Origin: Tyzzerella sp.
GTDB taxonomy: Bacteria > Bacillota > Clostridia > Lachnospirales > Lachnospiraceae
Direction: 5' to 3'
Assembly (NCBI GenBank): GCA_017410145.1
Contig: JAFQRJ010000031.1
Location: 1-64,000 of the forward strand
Length of the DNA: 64,000 bases
Shown: one piece after another, positions 33,143 through 41,716 of the stretch
Numbering within the stretch: the stretch's first letter is position 1
Layout of the letters: each line of letters begins with the position of its first letter
Position numbers and translations under genes: made by a program
The notes under the pieces: generated by a model
What the model was told of the DNA's origin: nothing
Database searches by the model: none
Seen by the model: only the letters and a program-made list of their open reading frames with translations

Positions 33143-34416
33143 AAACTCTTATTCAAAATGGTTACGTTTTGGACCCGGAGAGTAAGCGAGAGGGAAAGTA
33201 TGATGTCTTGATTGAGGATGAAAAAATCATCAAGATGGCAGAGCAGATTACAGATGATGCAGACAAGGTATTGGATGCAAGCGGATGTTATGTGATGCCG
33301 GGATTTATTGACCTTCATGTGCATTTGCGTGACCCGGGGTTAGAATATAAGGAGACACTGGAAACCGGAGGAAAGGCAGCAGCAAGAGGTGGTGTTACTA
33401 CTATCTGTGCCATGCCAAACACAAAGCCGGTTGTGGATAATGGTGAGAAGGTGCTGGATGTTCATAACAGAGCCAAAACCGATTCACCGGTACATGTGAT
33501 TCAGATTGGTGCAATCACCATCGGTCAGCAAGGACAGGAACTCGCAGATATTGAGGGGATGGCGAAAGCAGGCTGTCACGCAATTAGTGAAGATGGCAAA
33601 TCTGTCATGAATGCATCCCTTTATAGACAAGCAATGAAGCTTGCGAAAGACAATGAAATATCCATCTTTGCACATTGTGAAGATATTACCATGGTAGAAG
33701 GCGGAGTAATGCACGCCGACGAAAAGGCACAGGCACTTGGCCTCAAAGGAATTACAAATGCAGTGGAAGACGTGATTGTAGCGAGAGACATTTTGCTTGC
33801 AAAAGAAACAGGTGTGAGATTGCATTTGTGTCACTGCTCTACGGAAGACAGTGTAAAATTAGTAGAAGCGGCTAAGAAGGAGGGACTCCCGGTCACAGCA
33901 GAGGTTTGCCCACATCATTTTGCCATGACGACAGATGATATCACAGAAGATGATGGGAACTTTAAGATGAATCCGCCACTTCGTGGAAAACGTGATGTAG
34001 AAGCCCTAAAAGCAGGACTGAAGGCTGATATTATGGATGTAATTGCAACAGACCATGCACCACATGCAGCAGAGGAAAAGAACTGCTCTATGACAAAGGC
34101 AGCATTCGGAATTGTGGGATTAGAAACAATGGCTTCTCTTACTTATACCGAATTGGTGGAGACAGGGGTTATAACCCCAATGCAGATGGCGGAGAAAACA
34201 AGTTATAATCCGGCAAGGATTTTAGGTCTGGATGAAAAGGGTGCCATTGCAGAAGGTAAGATTGCAGATATTGTTGTGTTTGACCCAACAGTAGAATACG
34301 TAATCGATAAGAATACATTTTACTCAAAAGGCAAGAACACACCGTTCCATGGACGGAAAGTAAAAGGTGAAATTCGTTACACATTAGTAGATGGTAACGT
34401 GGTATACGAAGGATAA
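33139..34416 (+). CDS. pyrC: Dihydroorotase
   Basis: A 425-aa type I dihydroorotase, third step of UMP synthesis. Zinc ligands are in FIDLHVHLRDPG (about 57-68), the carbamylated-lysine region, HxCH-type CHCS near 230 and VIATDHAPHAAEEK near 303 with the catalytic Asp. GGVTTICAMPNTKPVVDN near 89-106 is typical. It overlaps the protease gene by 4 bp, so translation is coupled to a functionally unrelated gene. pyrF follows after 22 bp. Confidence 0.96.
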   Translation: MKTLIQNGYVLDPESKREGKYDVLIEDEKIIKMAEQITDDADKVLDASGCYVMPGFIDLHVHLRDPGLEYKETLETGGKAAARGGVTTICAMPNTKPVVDNGEKVLDVHNRAKTDSPVHVIQIGAITIGQQGQELADIEGMAKAGCHAISEDGKSVMNASLYRQAMKLAKDNEISIFAHCEDITMVEGGVMHADEKAQALGLKGITNAVEDVIVARDILLAKETGVRLHLCHCSTEDSVKLVEAAKKEGLPVTAEVCPHHFAMTTDDITEDDGNFKMNPPLRGKRDVEALKAGLKADIMDVIATDHAPHAAEEKNCSMTKAAFGIVGLETMASLTYTELVETGVITPMQMAEKTSYNPARILGLDEKGAIAEGKIADIVVFDPTVEYVIDKNTFYSKGKNTPFHGRKVKGEIRYTLVDGNVVYEG

Positions 34417-34438
34417 TGATATTTGGAGGATATGAGAG

Positions 34439-35368
34439 ATGATTAACAAATTAGTAGCTAATATTAAGAAAACAAACGCACCTATCGTAGTAGGTTTGGA
34501 TCCAATGTTAAATTACATTCCGGAACATGTGCAGAAAAAAGCATTTGCCGAGTTTGGTGAAACATTAGAGGGGGCAGCAGAGGCAATCTGGCAATTTAAT
34601 AAAGAAATCGTAGACAAAACATACGATTTGATTCCAGCTGTAAAACCACAAATCGCAATGTACGAGCAATTTGGTATTCCGGGTCTTGTAGCGTTCAAGA
34701 AGACGGTAGATTACTGCAAAGAAAAGGGCTTAGTAGTAATCGGTGATATCAAACGTGGTGATATCGGTTCTACATCAGCAGCTTATGCAGTAGGACATGT
34801 TGGCCGCGTACAAGTAGGAAGTAAGACATACGTACCATTTGATGAAGATTTCGTTACAGTGAACCCATACCTTGGTTCTGACGGTGTGGATCCATTTATT
34901 AAAGTTTGTAAAGAAGAAAACAAAGGTATCTTCGTATTGGTGAAGACATCGAATCCATCTAGTGGCGAATTCCAAGACCGCCTTATTGATGGTAAACCAT
35001 TGTACGAAATCGTTGGTGAAAAGGTGGCTGAGTGGGGCGCTTCTCATATGGGAGACGATTATAGCTATGTGGGAGCAGTAGTTGGAGCAACTTATCCGGA
35101 AATGGGTAAAGTACTTCGCAAAGTAATGCCAAAGGCATATATCTTAGTTCCGGGCTATGGTGCACAAGGTGGTAAAGGAAAAGACTTAGTACACTTCTTC
35201 AATGAAGACGGACTTGGTGCAATTGTAAACTCTTCACGCGGAATTATTGCAGCTTACAAGCAAGAAGCTTATGCAAAATTTGGTGCAGAAAACTTTGGAG
35301 AAGCATCAAGAGCAGCGGTCGTAGACATGGTAGAAGATATTTGCGAAAGCCTTGAGCAGAGATTTTAA
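34439..35368 (+). CDS. pyrF: Orotidine-5'-phosphate decarboxylase (long type)
   Basis: A 309-aa OMP decarboxylase of the long subgroup found in Clostridia and mycobacteria, last step of UMP synthesis. Substrate motifs are GLDPML near 20, AVKPQIAMYEQFG near 65-77 and the catalytic VIGDIKRGDIGST near 99-111 (Asp-Lys-x-x-Asp). VPGYGAQGGKGKD near 238 and NSSRGI near 262 bind phosphate. Strong GGAGG site. A hairpin follows the gene, separating it from pyrK-pyrD. Confidence 0.96.
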   Translation: MINKLVANIKKTNAPIVVGLDPMLNYIPEHVQKKAFAEFGETLEGAAEAIWQFNKEIVDKTYDLIPAVKPQIAMYEQFGIPGLVAFKKTVDYCKEKGLVVIGDIKRGDIGSTSAAYAVGHVGRVQVGSKTYVPFDEDFVTVNPYLGSDGVDPFIKVCKEENKGIFVLVKTSNPSSGEFQDRLIDGKPLYEIVGEKVAEWGASHMGDDYSYVGAVVGATYPEMGKVLRKVMPKAYILVPGYGAQGGKGKDLVHFFNEDGLGAIVNSSRGIIAAYKQEAYAKFGAENFGEASRAAVVDMVEDICESLEQRF

Positions 35369-35398
35369 TTGTTCGTATGATAATTTTTTGTGTGAAAA

Positions 35399-35427
35399 CT
35401 AACCGGAAATGCATATATTTCGGTTAG
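35399..35427 (+). terminator. Hairpin after pyrF
   Basis: CTAACCG-AAAT pairs with ATTT-CGGTTAG around a short AT loop. T-rich sequence (TTTTTTT) follows only after about 10 bases, so termination may be partial and read-through into pyrK is possible. Confidence 0.4.
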
Positions 35428-35478
35428 AAAAATGTAAATTTTTTTGCTGACAAACAAAATGTTGTAAATAAAGGTGTT

Positions 35479-35507
35479 TTTACCCCGATTTGGGTTAGAT
35501 TTTTAAT
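35479..35507 (+). promoter_or_regulatory. Possible promoter upstream of pyrK
   Basis: TTTACC at 35479-35484, 17-bp spacer, TTTAAT at 35502-35507. The match is modest; the 213-bp gap itself has no other obvious feature except the pyrF hairpin and a small ACCC/GGGT stem. Confidence 0.35.
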
Positions 35508-35581
35508 AATTTTTGAGATTATACACCAATTACGGTCAGGTCTCTGTTTGTTAGTAGTGAAAAAACAAGGAGAATAGGAAC

Positions 35582-36364
35582 ATGGCAGACAGAAAAAAAG
35601 AAACAGCGTTAGTGGTTTCCCAGGAACAAATCGCAGATAATATTTTCAGTATGTGGATTCAGACCGAAGCAGCTGCATCTGCAAAGCCGGGACAATTTAT
35701 TTCCATGTATACAAATGATGGAACCAAATTGCTCCCTAGACCAATTAGTATCTGCGAGATAGATAAAGCAAATGGAAGACTGCGTGTGGTATACCGCGTA
35801 ACAGGTGAAAAAACCGGTACAAAAGAATTTTCACAAATGAAAGCCGGAGATACCATTCCGGTTGTCGGACCACTTGGAAATGGATTTCCATTGGAAAAAG
35901 CGGAGGGAAAGAAAGCATTCCTTATGGGTGGAGGAATCGGTGTGCCACCAATCTTAGAGCTTGCAAAGCAATTAAATTGCGAGAAACAGATTGTGGTTGG
36001 CTACCGTGATGAACACACATTTTTAAAAGAGCAGTTTGAAGCAAATGGTACACTTTACATCTCTACAGAGGATGGTAGTGTTGGAACCAAAGGAAATGTG
36101 ATGCACGCAATTGCGGAAAACAATCTGTCAGCAGATATTATTTATGCATGTGGTCCTACACCAATGCTTCGCGCAATTAAAAATCATGCAGAAGAAAATG
36201 GAATTGAATGCTACATTTCCTTAGAGGAAAGAATGGCTTGCGGAATCGGTGCATGTTTGGCATGTACTTGCAAGAGCAAAGAAAAAGACCATCACTCAAA
36301 TGTAAATAACAAACGTATCTGCAAAGATGGTCCGGTATTCTTGTCTACGGAGGTGGAAATCTAA
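35582..36364 (+). CDS. pyrK: Dihydroorotate dehydrogenase electron-transfer subunit
   Basis: A 260-aa FAD and [2Fe-2S] protein that passes electrons from PyrD to NAD. The FAD-binding RPISICEID is near 52-60, the NAD-binding GGGIGVPPILELAKQL near 116-131, and the cluster cysteines lie in ERMACGIGACLACTC (about 216-230) plus RICKDGPVF near 243. This defines a class 1B (PyrD-PyrK) enzyme suited to NAD-linked anaerobic or fermentative growth. The stop overlaps pyrD by one base. Confidence 0.95.
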   Translation: MADRKKETALVVSQEQIADNIFSMWIQTEAAASAKPGQFISMYTNDGTKLLPRPISICEIDKANGRLRVVYRVTGEKTGTKEFSQMKAGDTIPVVGPLGNGFPLEKAEGKKAFLMGGGIGVPPILELAKQLNCEKQIVVGYRDEHTFLKEQFEANGTLYISTEDGSVGTKGNVMHAIAENNLSADIIYACGPTPMLRAIKNHAEENGIECYISLEERMACGIGACLACTCKSKEKDHHSNVNNKRICKDGPVFLSTEVEI

Positions 36365-37266
36365 TGGATATGCGTGTGAATATAGCTGGTGTTGAATGGA
36401 AAAACCCAGTCACAGTTGCTTCTGGAACTTTTGGCTCAGGTGCAGAGTTTGCTGACTTTGTAGATCTGAATAAGCTTGGCGCAGTTACAACAAAAGGAGT
36501 TGCAAATGTTCCTTGGGCGGGGAATCCAACACCAAGAGTGGTTGAAACTTATGGCGGAATGATGAATGCTATTGGTCTTCAAAATCCGGGGATTGATGTA
36601 TTCTGTGAAAGAGATATCCCATTTTTAAAACAATATGATACCAAGATTATTGTAAATGTTTGTGGTCATGCACCGGAAGAATACTTTGCTGTTGTGGAAC
36701 GACTTGCAAATGAACCAATTGATATGATGGAAATCAATATTTCCTGTCCAAACGTAAATGCAGGATTTTTAGCATTTGGACAAGACCCAAAACAAGTGGA
36801 AAAATTAACTTCCCAGATTAAGAAACTTGCAAAACAACCGGTGATTATGAAGTTGACACCGAATGTAACTGATATTACTGAGATTGCAAAGGCAGCAGAA
36901 GCAGGCGGTGCAGATGCAGTTTCCTTAATCAATACTTTGACTGGTATGAAAATTGATATCAATCGTAAAACTTTTGCAATTGCAAATAAGACAGCCGGTG
37001 TATCAGGTCCTGCAATTCATCCAATTGCAGTTCGCATGGTATATCAGGTGGCTAACGCAGTTAGTATTCCAATCATTGGTATGGGCGGAATTGCATCAGC
37101 AGAAGATGCCATTGAATTGATTCTTGCAGGAGCAAGTGCGGTAGCTGTGGGAACCGCAAACTTCCACAATCCTGGAATTACGATGGAAATCGTGGATGGA
37201 ATCGAAGAATATATGAAGAAAAACGGATTCAACTCAGTAAAAGAGATGGTTGGATTGGTGAAATAA
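36364..37266 (+). CDS. pyrD: Dihydroorotate dehydrogenase, class 1B catalytic subunit
   Basis: A 300-aa FMN barrel enzyme that oxidises dihydroorotate to orotate, working with PyrK. Motifs include NPVTVASGTFGSG near 14-26, the MNAIGLQNPG substrate loop near 66-75, EINISCPNVN near 124-133 with the catalytic Cys, and GMGGIASAEDAIELILAGASAVAVGTA near 240-266 for phosphate binding. The cysteine base marks class 1 rather than the membrane class 2. A strong terminator follows. Confidence 0.96.
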   Translation: MDMRVNIAGVEWKNPVTVASGTFGSGAEFADFVDLNKLGAVTTKGVANVPWAGNPTPRVVETYGGMMNAIGLQNPGIDVFCERDIPFLKQYDTKIIVNVCGHAPEEYFAVVERLANEPIDMMEINISCPNVNAGFLAFGQDPKQVEKLTSQIKKLAKQPVIMKLTPNVTDITEIAKAAEAGGADAVSLINTLTGMKIDINRKTFAIANKTAGVSGPAIHPIAVRMVYQVANAVSIPIIGMGGIASAEDAIELILAGASAVAVGTANFHNPGITMEIVDGIEEYMKKNGFNSVKEMVGLVK

Positions 37267-37277
37267 GAAATTTATGT

Positions 37278-37307
37278 ATGCTCGGACTTACTTGTCCGAG
37301 CATTTTT
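37278..37307. terminator. Strong terminator after pyrD
   Basis: Perfect 10-bp arms ATGCTCGGAC and GTCCGAGCAT with TTTT after. It lies between convergent genes. Confidence 0.9.
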
Positions 37308-37518
37308 AAAACATTTTATCTCGACTTTCACCAAGACTATTTACGAAATTCTCCATGTCTGCACGGGTGTGCATCTGGCGGCTCTTTTCAACTGTTGCGT
37401 TTTTTTCGGCGTCACTCATATTTGCAAAAACTTCCATTGATTTTGCATTTGCCGCCAGAGACAACCCGAAACCAATAGGCATTTCGCCACCTTCACCGAT
37501 ATTCCATTTTTCATCCAT
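37306..37518 (-). CDS. Small conserved hypothetical protein, 70 aa
   Basis: A short helical protein containing GEMPIGFGLSLAANAKSMEVFANMSDAEKN and TRADMENFVNSL. This 'MP-x-GFG-x-ALA-x-N-x2-AM-x-x-F' layout, followed by a helix with KSKEEM-x-x-LV-like sequence, recurs in small proteins of Clostridia, although I know no function for them. The ATG at 37518 has AGGAAGG upstream; a GTG three codons earlier is less well placed. It is convergent to pyrD and divergent from the SOD-like gene. Confidence 0.65.
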   Translation of the reverse strand: MDEKWNIGEGGEMPIGFGLSLAANAKSMEVFANMSDAEKNATVEKSRQMHTRADMENFVNSLGESRDKMF

Positions 37519-37672
37519 GTATGTCACCTTCCTGTTTGTAAAATATAATGTTAGTGTAATAAATTCGAGTGATTTTATGCGGAATTACTCTGTGATTTTC
37601 CAAATAAAAAACCGAAGCACATGTTTATAAAAGATGCATACGATATATGGAACTCATTTTCTGAGGTGTTTT

Positions 37673-38107
37673 ATGTTTTTTAAGAATCAAACAAAACCAT
37701 ATGCTGTTGCAAAAATTGCAGGTAATGCAAATTATCCGGACGTTAAGGGAAATGTTTCGTTTTACGATGTATATGGTGGTACTTTTGTGGTGGCAGACAT
37801 TAGAAATCTGCCGGATAGTGATGGTTTCCATGGTTTTCATATTCATGATGGAAATAGTTGTATGCCAATGCAAGAGGGCGGGCATTATAATCCGACGAAT
37901 CAGCCACATCCGATGCATGCAGGAGATTTGCCTTCGATACTTGCAAGTGGTGGTATGGTGTTTAGCGCATTTTACACCAATCGCTTTTATCCGGAGGATA
38001 TAGTAGGAAAAGTTGTTGTTATTCATGCCAACCCAGATGATTTTAAGTCGCAACCGTCAGGAAATCCGGGCCCAATTGTAGCGTGTGGAGAAATTAAAGG
38101 ACAGTGA
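37673..38107 (+). CDS. Cu/Zn superoxide dismutase family protein, no signal peptide, Arg143 replaced
   Basis: A 144-aa SodC-like protein. The metal ligands all have counterparts: His56, His58, His71 (bridging) and His118 for copper; His71, His79, His82 and Asp85 for zinc; Cys63 and Cys138 match the structural disulfide. The segment GFHGFHIHDGNSC then GGHYNP and HAGDLP is diagnostic. Two features differ: there is no export signal, and the substrate-guiding Arg (SOD1 Arg143) is Ile135 in GNPGPIVACG. It may be a weak dismutase or a metal-handling protein. The ATG at 37673 follows GAGGTG; a longer reading has no site. Confidence 0.82.
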   Translation: MFFKNQTKPYAVAKIAGNANYPDVKGNVSFYDVYGGTFVVADIRNLPDSDGFHGFHIHDGNSCMPMQEGGHYNPTNQPHPMHAGDLPSILASGGMVFSAFYTNRFYPEDIVGKVVVIHANPDDFKSQPSGNPGPIVACGEIKGQ

Positions 38108-38120
38108 TATGCTTCCATCA

Positions 38121-38161
38121 TAGCAACCAGTTGCATAGTAGTAAAAAGTGATTGGTTGCTA
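38121..38161. repeat. Inverted repeat after the SOD-like gene
   Basis: Nine-base arms TAGCAACCA and TGGTTGCTA with a 23-base interval and no T-run. It may be a weak terminator and marks the left edge of the defence island. Confidence 0.4.
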
Positions 38162-38179
38162 TCAAATAGGTGAAAATAA

Positions 38180-38208
38180 TTGACTGTACTAGTGAATTGT
38201 GTTATATT
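38180..38208 (+). promoter_or_regulatory. Predicted sigma-A promoter of the defence island
   Basis: TTGACT at 38180-38185, 17-bp spacer, TATATT at 38203-38208, 55 bp before fic. It is the best promoter in front of the type I locus. Confidence 0.65.
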
Positions 38209-38262
38209 CAATTATATCAAAACTCGCAAAATGATTAAATTAAACACTGACAAGGGGGTAGT

Positions 38263-39261
38263 ATGAGAAAAATTTATTATGATGAAAAGTGGAAAAAACT
38301 ACTTACACCTGAAATAGTTTCTTTGCTTACCACTATCCATGAGTTCAAAGGTGAACAGACCGTATTTGTTGAAAGATATGGAAATGAATTAGAACAATTG
38401 GCTGAAGCAACACATATACAAAGCGTTGAGGCATTTAACAGTATTGAAGGAATTTATATATGTGATGAACGATTAAAGTTGATTGCATTGGATAAGACAA
38501 TGCCAAAGACACGAAAAGAATTTGAAATTGCAGGGTATAGAGATGTGTTAAATACAATTAATTATAATTATGAACACATACCAATAAAGTCTTCTATCAT
38601 ATTGAACTTACACAGAGATTTAAATAAATTTAATGTAGCTGGCATAGGTGGTAAATATAAAGAAAATGGTGACATGTTGGAAATGATTAATGAACTATGT
38701 GATGATTATGATGAAATTACAAGAAATGAACTTGTTGATCCATTGCTGGTAATCCCTATGTTTATATTAGATTTTATGTGCATTCATCCGTTCGGGGATG
38801 ACAATGGGAGAATGAGTCGTTTGTTGACGTCACTGTTGTTATATCGAGCAGGCTATCTTGTTGGGAAGTATATCAGTGTAGAAAAATTGATGGAAAATCT
38901 CAAAGACACCTATTATGAAGCAGTGCAAGCAAGTTCAAAACATTGGCATAAGGATGAAAATAATTATGAACCGTTTGTTAGATTCATGTTGGGAATTATT
39001 TCTAATGCGTATTTGGAATTTTTTGCCAGAATACGCTTATCGATTATGAATGGTTTGTCGAAACCAGAACACGTGAGAGAAATTATTAAAGAAACGTTAG
39101 GCACAATTACAAAGACGGAAATTATGAAAAAATGTCCGAATATCAGTCAAATAACAATTCAACGAACATTGGCAGATTTGCTTGCCAAGGGTGAGATTGT
39201 AAAAATTGGCGGAGGAAGATATACAAAATACACATGGAATTGGTCGAGAGGGGACGAGTAA
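38263..39261 (+). CDS. Fic family protein
   Basis: A 332-aa Fic protein, expected to transfer AMP or a related group to target proteins. The Fic core has CIHPFGDDNGRMSRLL (about 175-190); canonical Fic reads HPFx[D/E]GNGR, so one Gly is Asp here, while the catalytic His, Asn and Arg remain. NSIEGIYI near 60 corresponds to the inhibitory-helix region, though the usual Ser four residues before Glu is not there. The C-terminus (about 265-330) is a winged helix, ISQITIQRTLADLLAKGEIVKIGGGRYTKY. GGGGGT precedes the ATG. Its stop touches the hsdM start, so it belongs to the restriction operon. Confidence 0.88.
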   Translation: MRKIYYDEKWKKLLTPEIVSLLTTIHEFKGEQTVFVERYGNELEQLAEATHIQSVEAFNSIEGIYICDERLKLIALDKTMPKTRKEFEIAGYRDVLNTINYNYEHIPIKSSIILNLHRDLNKFNVAGIGGKYKENGDMLEMINELCDDYDEITRNELVDPLLVIPMFILDFMCIHPFGDDNGRMSRLLTSLLLYRAGYLVGKYISVEKLMENLKDTYYEAVQASSKHWHKDENNYEPFVRFMLGIISNAYLEFFARIRLSIMNGLSKPEHVREIIKETLGTITKTEIMKKCPNISQITIQRTLADLLAKGEIVKIGGGRYTKYTWNWSRGDE

Positions 39262-40764
39262 ATGATTACAGGCGAATTGAAAAATAAAATAGATAGTATG
39301 TGGGATGTATTTGCAGCGGGAGGTTTGGTAAACCCATTAGATGTCATTGAACAAGTTACGTATTTGATGTTTATTCATGATTTAGATGATGCCGATAATA
39401 TCCGAGCAAAAGAAAGCGCAATGCTTGGACTCCCATACAAGAGTATCTTTGCTAATGAGGTGTCTATTGGGGATAGAACGATTGATGGAACACAGTTGAA
39501 ATGGTCTGTATTTCATGATTTCCCAGCTGCTCGTATGTATACTGTAATGCAGGAGTGGGTGTTCCCATTTATTAAGAATCTACATGGAGATAGAAATAGT
39601 GCATATTCCAAATATATGGATGATGCTATCTTTAAGCTTCCCACACCGTTATTATTATCTAAAGTTGTGGATGCGTTAGATGAGATTTATGCGATTATGG
39701 CAGAGGTAAAGGATGTGGATATTAGAGGCGATGTCTATGAATATCTGTTATCAAAGATTTCGCAGTCTGGAAGAAACGGTCAATTTAGAACACCACGTCA
39801 TATTATTCGCATGATGGTTGAACTTATGCAACCAAAACCGGATGATGTTATTTGTGACCCTGCTTGTGGTACATCTGGATTTCTTGTGACAGCAGGAGAA
39901 TATTTGAAAGAGAAACATAAAGAAGAAATCTTCTTCAACAAACAGAAAAAAACCCACTATATGAATCATATGTTTTACGGTTTTGATATGGACAGAACCA
40001 TGCTAAGAATTGGTGCAATGAACATGATGACACATGGCGTAGAAAGCCCGTTTATCGAATATCGTGATAGTTTATCTGACCAAAATCAAGACAAGGACAA
40101 GTATTCTTTAATACTTGCCAATCCACCATTTAAAGGTAGTTTAGATGTAGATACAGTATCGGCAGATTTGTTAAAAATGTGCAAAACCAAAAAGACTGAG
40201 TTGTTATTCTTGGTTGCGTTTGTACGCATGTTGAAAGTGGGCGGAAGATGTGCGTGTATTGTCCCAGATGGCGTCTTATTTGGCTCGTCTGCAGCTCATA
40301 AAGCGATTCGTAAAGAATTGGTTGAAGGAAATCGCTTGGAAGCAGTGATTTCAATGCCTTCAGGCGTATTTAAACCATATGCGGGAGTATCGACGGGAAT
40401 CTTGATTTTTACAAAAACAGGGCATGGTGGTACGGATAATGTCTGGTTCTATGATATGACTGCAGATGGACTTAGTTTGGATGATAAGAGAACACCAGTG
40501 GCAGAGAATGACATTGATGATATCATTGAGCGATTCCATAACTTAGACAAGGAGACGGAAAGAAAGAGAACGGACAAGTCTTTTTTTGTACCAAAGGAAG
40601 AAATCGTTGGAAATGAGTATGATTTATCAATTAACAAATATAAACAGGTGGAATATGTAGCGGTTGAATATCCACCAACAAGCGAGATTTTGGCTAATAT
40701 TAAGAAAATTGAATGTCAAATTAATAAAGAATTGGATGAATTGGGAAAATTATTAAACCTATAG
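39262..40764 (+). CDS. hsdM: Type I restriction-modification methyltransferase subunit
   Basis: A 500-aa N6-adenine methyltransferase subunit. The N-terminal HsdM helical domain (1-130) precedes the catalytic domain with SAM motif I DVICDPACGTSGFLV (about 194-208) and catalytic NPPF (about 285-288). It starts immediately after the Fic stop. The C-terminal helix (NIKKIECQINKELDELGKLLNL) would pack on HsdS. With HsdS it methylates a bipartite target; with HsdR it forms the restriction complex. Confidence 0.96.
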   Translation: MITGELKNKIDSMWDVFAAGGLVNPLDVIEQVTYLMFIHDLDDADNIRAKESAMLGLPYKSIFANEVSIGDRTIDGTQLKWSVFHDFPAARMYTVMQEWVFPFIKNLHGDRNSAYSKYMDDAIFKLPTPLLLSKVVDALDEIYAIMAEVKDVDIRGDVYEYLLSKISQSGRNGQFRTPRHIIRMMVELMQPKPDDVICDPACGTSGFLVTAGEYLKEKHKEEIFFNKQKKTHYMNHMFYGFDMDRTMLRIGAMNMMTHGVESPFIEYRDSLSDQNQDKDKYSLILANPPFKGSLDVDTVSADLLKMCKTKKTELLFLVAFVRMLKVGGRCACIVPDGVLFGSSAAHKAIRKELVEGNRLEAVISMPSGVFKPYAGVSTGILIFTKTGHGGTDNVWFYDMTADGLSLDDKRTPVAENDIDDIIERFHNLDKETERKRTDKSFFVPKEEIVGNEYDLSINKYKQVEYVAVEYPPTSEILANIKKIECQINKELDELGKLLNL

Positions 40765-40773
40765 GAGAAAAAG

Positions 40774-41670
40774 ATGCTTAGAGTAAGTAGAAGAGGCGGC
40801 TTTTCAGATAGAAATGGGATTAGTCCGGAAAACACAGAAATTCAACTTCGAGATTTTGATAAACGAACTAGAGTGCAGTTTGCAAATCTAATAGTTCAAT
40901 TATATGGTACTATATATGGAGATGCGCACTATACGCATGATGACAAACAAGAACTATTTAAATATGTGTATGGGGAAGTTTATACACAGACAATTGATGT
41001 TTCGCGTTATTATTCTGAGCAAACCTTTTTTAAGAATATAAACGAAACGCTTATGAATGATAATTATGACGCCGTCTTGACTTTAATAGAAACATTTGCG
41101 CAATATTGGTACCAATATCTGGGAAAATATTCCACGTACTCAGAATATAGAAAGCAAAGAAATGAGTTGCACGATAGATTTAACCATATTTTTAAAAAGG
41201 AATATGTTGGGTACAGATTAATTAATGGAAAAATTTCTCCTATCAGTGATGAGATGGAAGTTACTTCCATTAAAAATGCATTGTGTAGCAAGTATGAGTC
41301 TGTGAGGGAACATATTGCTAAGGCAAACACACTTCTTGCTGATAGGGACAATCCAGATTATGAAAATTCGATTAAAGAAAGTATAAGTGCTGTGGAAGCG
41401 ATTTGTGAGATATTTACTGAATTAAAAGGGAAGGAAGCCACACTTGGTAATATGTTAAAGAAATTGGAAAACAAAGGAGTGGTTATTCATGGCGGATTGA
41501 AGACTGCATTTAACGTTTTGTATGGATACACAAGTGATGCGAATGGGATTAGACATGCTGGTGATATAGGTGGGCCAGCATCAACATTTGAGGAAGCAAA
41601 ATTTATGCTAGTTTCTTGTAGTGCGTTTGTTAATTACTTAATTGGAGTATGGAGTGCTACCACTAAATAA
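40774..41670 (+). CDS. AbiJ-NTD4-like protein between hsdM and hsdS
   Basis: A 298-aa protein. The opening RRGGFSDRNGISPENTEIQLRDFDKRTRVQFANLI resembles the N-terminal AbiJ_NTD4 domain found in abortive-infection proteins. The C-terminal half, with DYENSIKESISAVEAICEIFT, TLGNMLKKLENKG and NVLYGYTSDANGIRHAG, is the partner domain commonly fused to it and has a HEPN-like RHAG element near the end. It starts 9 bp after hsdM behind ATAGGAG. The position inside the type I operon suggests a back-up toxin or sensor for infected cells; this role is inferred. Confidence 0.68.
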   Translation: MLRVSRRGGFSDRNGISPENTEIQLRDFDKRTRVQFANLIVQLYGTIYGDAHYTHDDKQELFKYVYGEVYTQTIDVSRYYSEQTFFKNINETLMNDNYDAVLTLIETFAQYWYQYLGKYSTYSEYRKQRNELHDRFNHIFKKEYVGYRLINGKISPISDEMEVTSIKNALCSKYESVREHIAKANTLLADRDNPDYENSIKESISAVEAICEIFTELKGKEATLGNMLKKLENKGVVIHGGLKTAFNVLYGYTSDANGIRHAGDIGGPASTFEEAKFMLVSCSAFVNYLIGVWSATTK

Positions 41671-41716
41671 TGAAAAGAATAATGAGGGCTTTTGAGGATA
41701 GCAAGAGGAGAGAATA

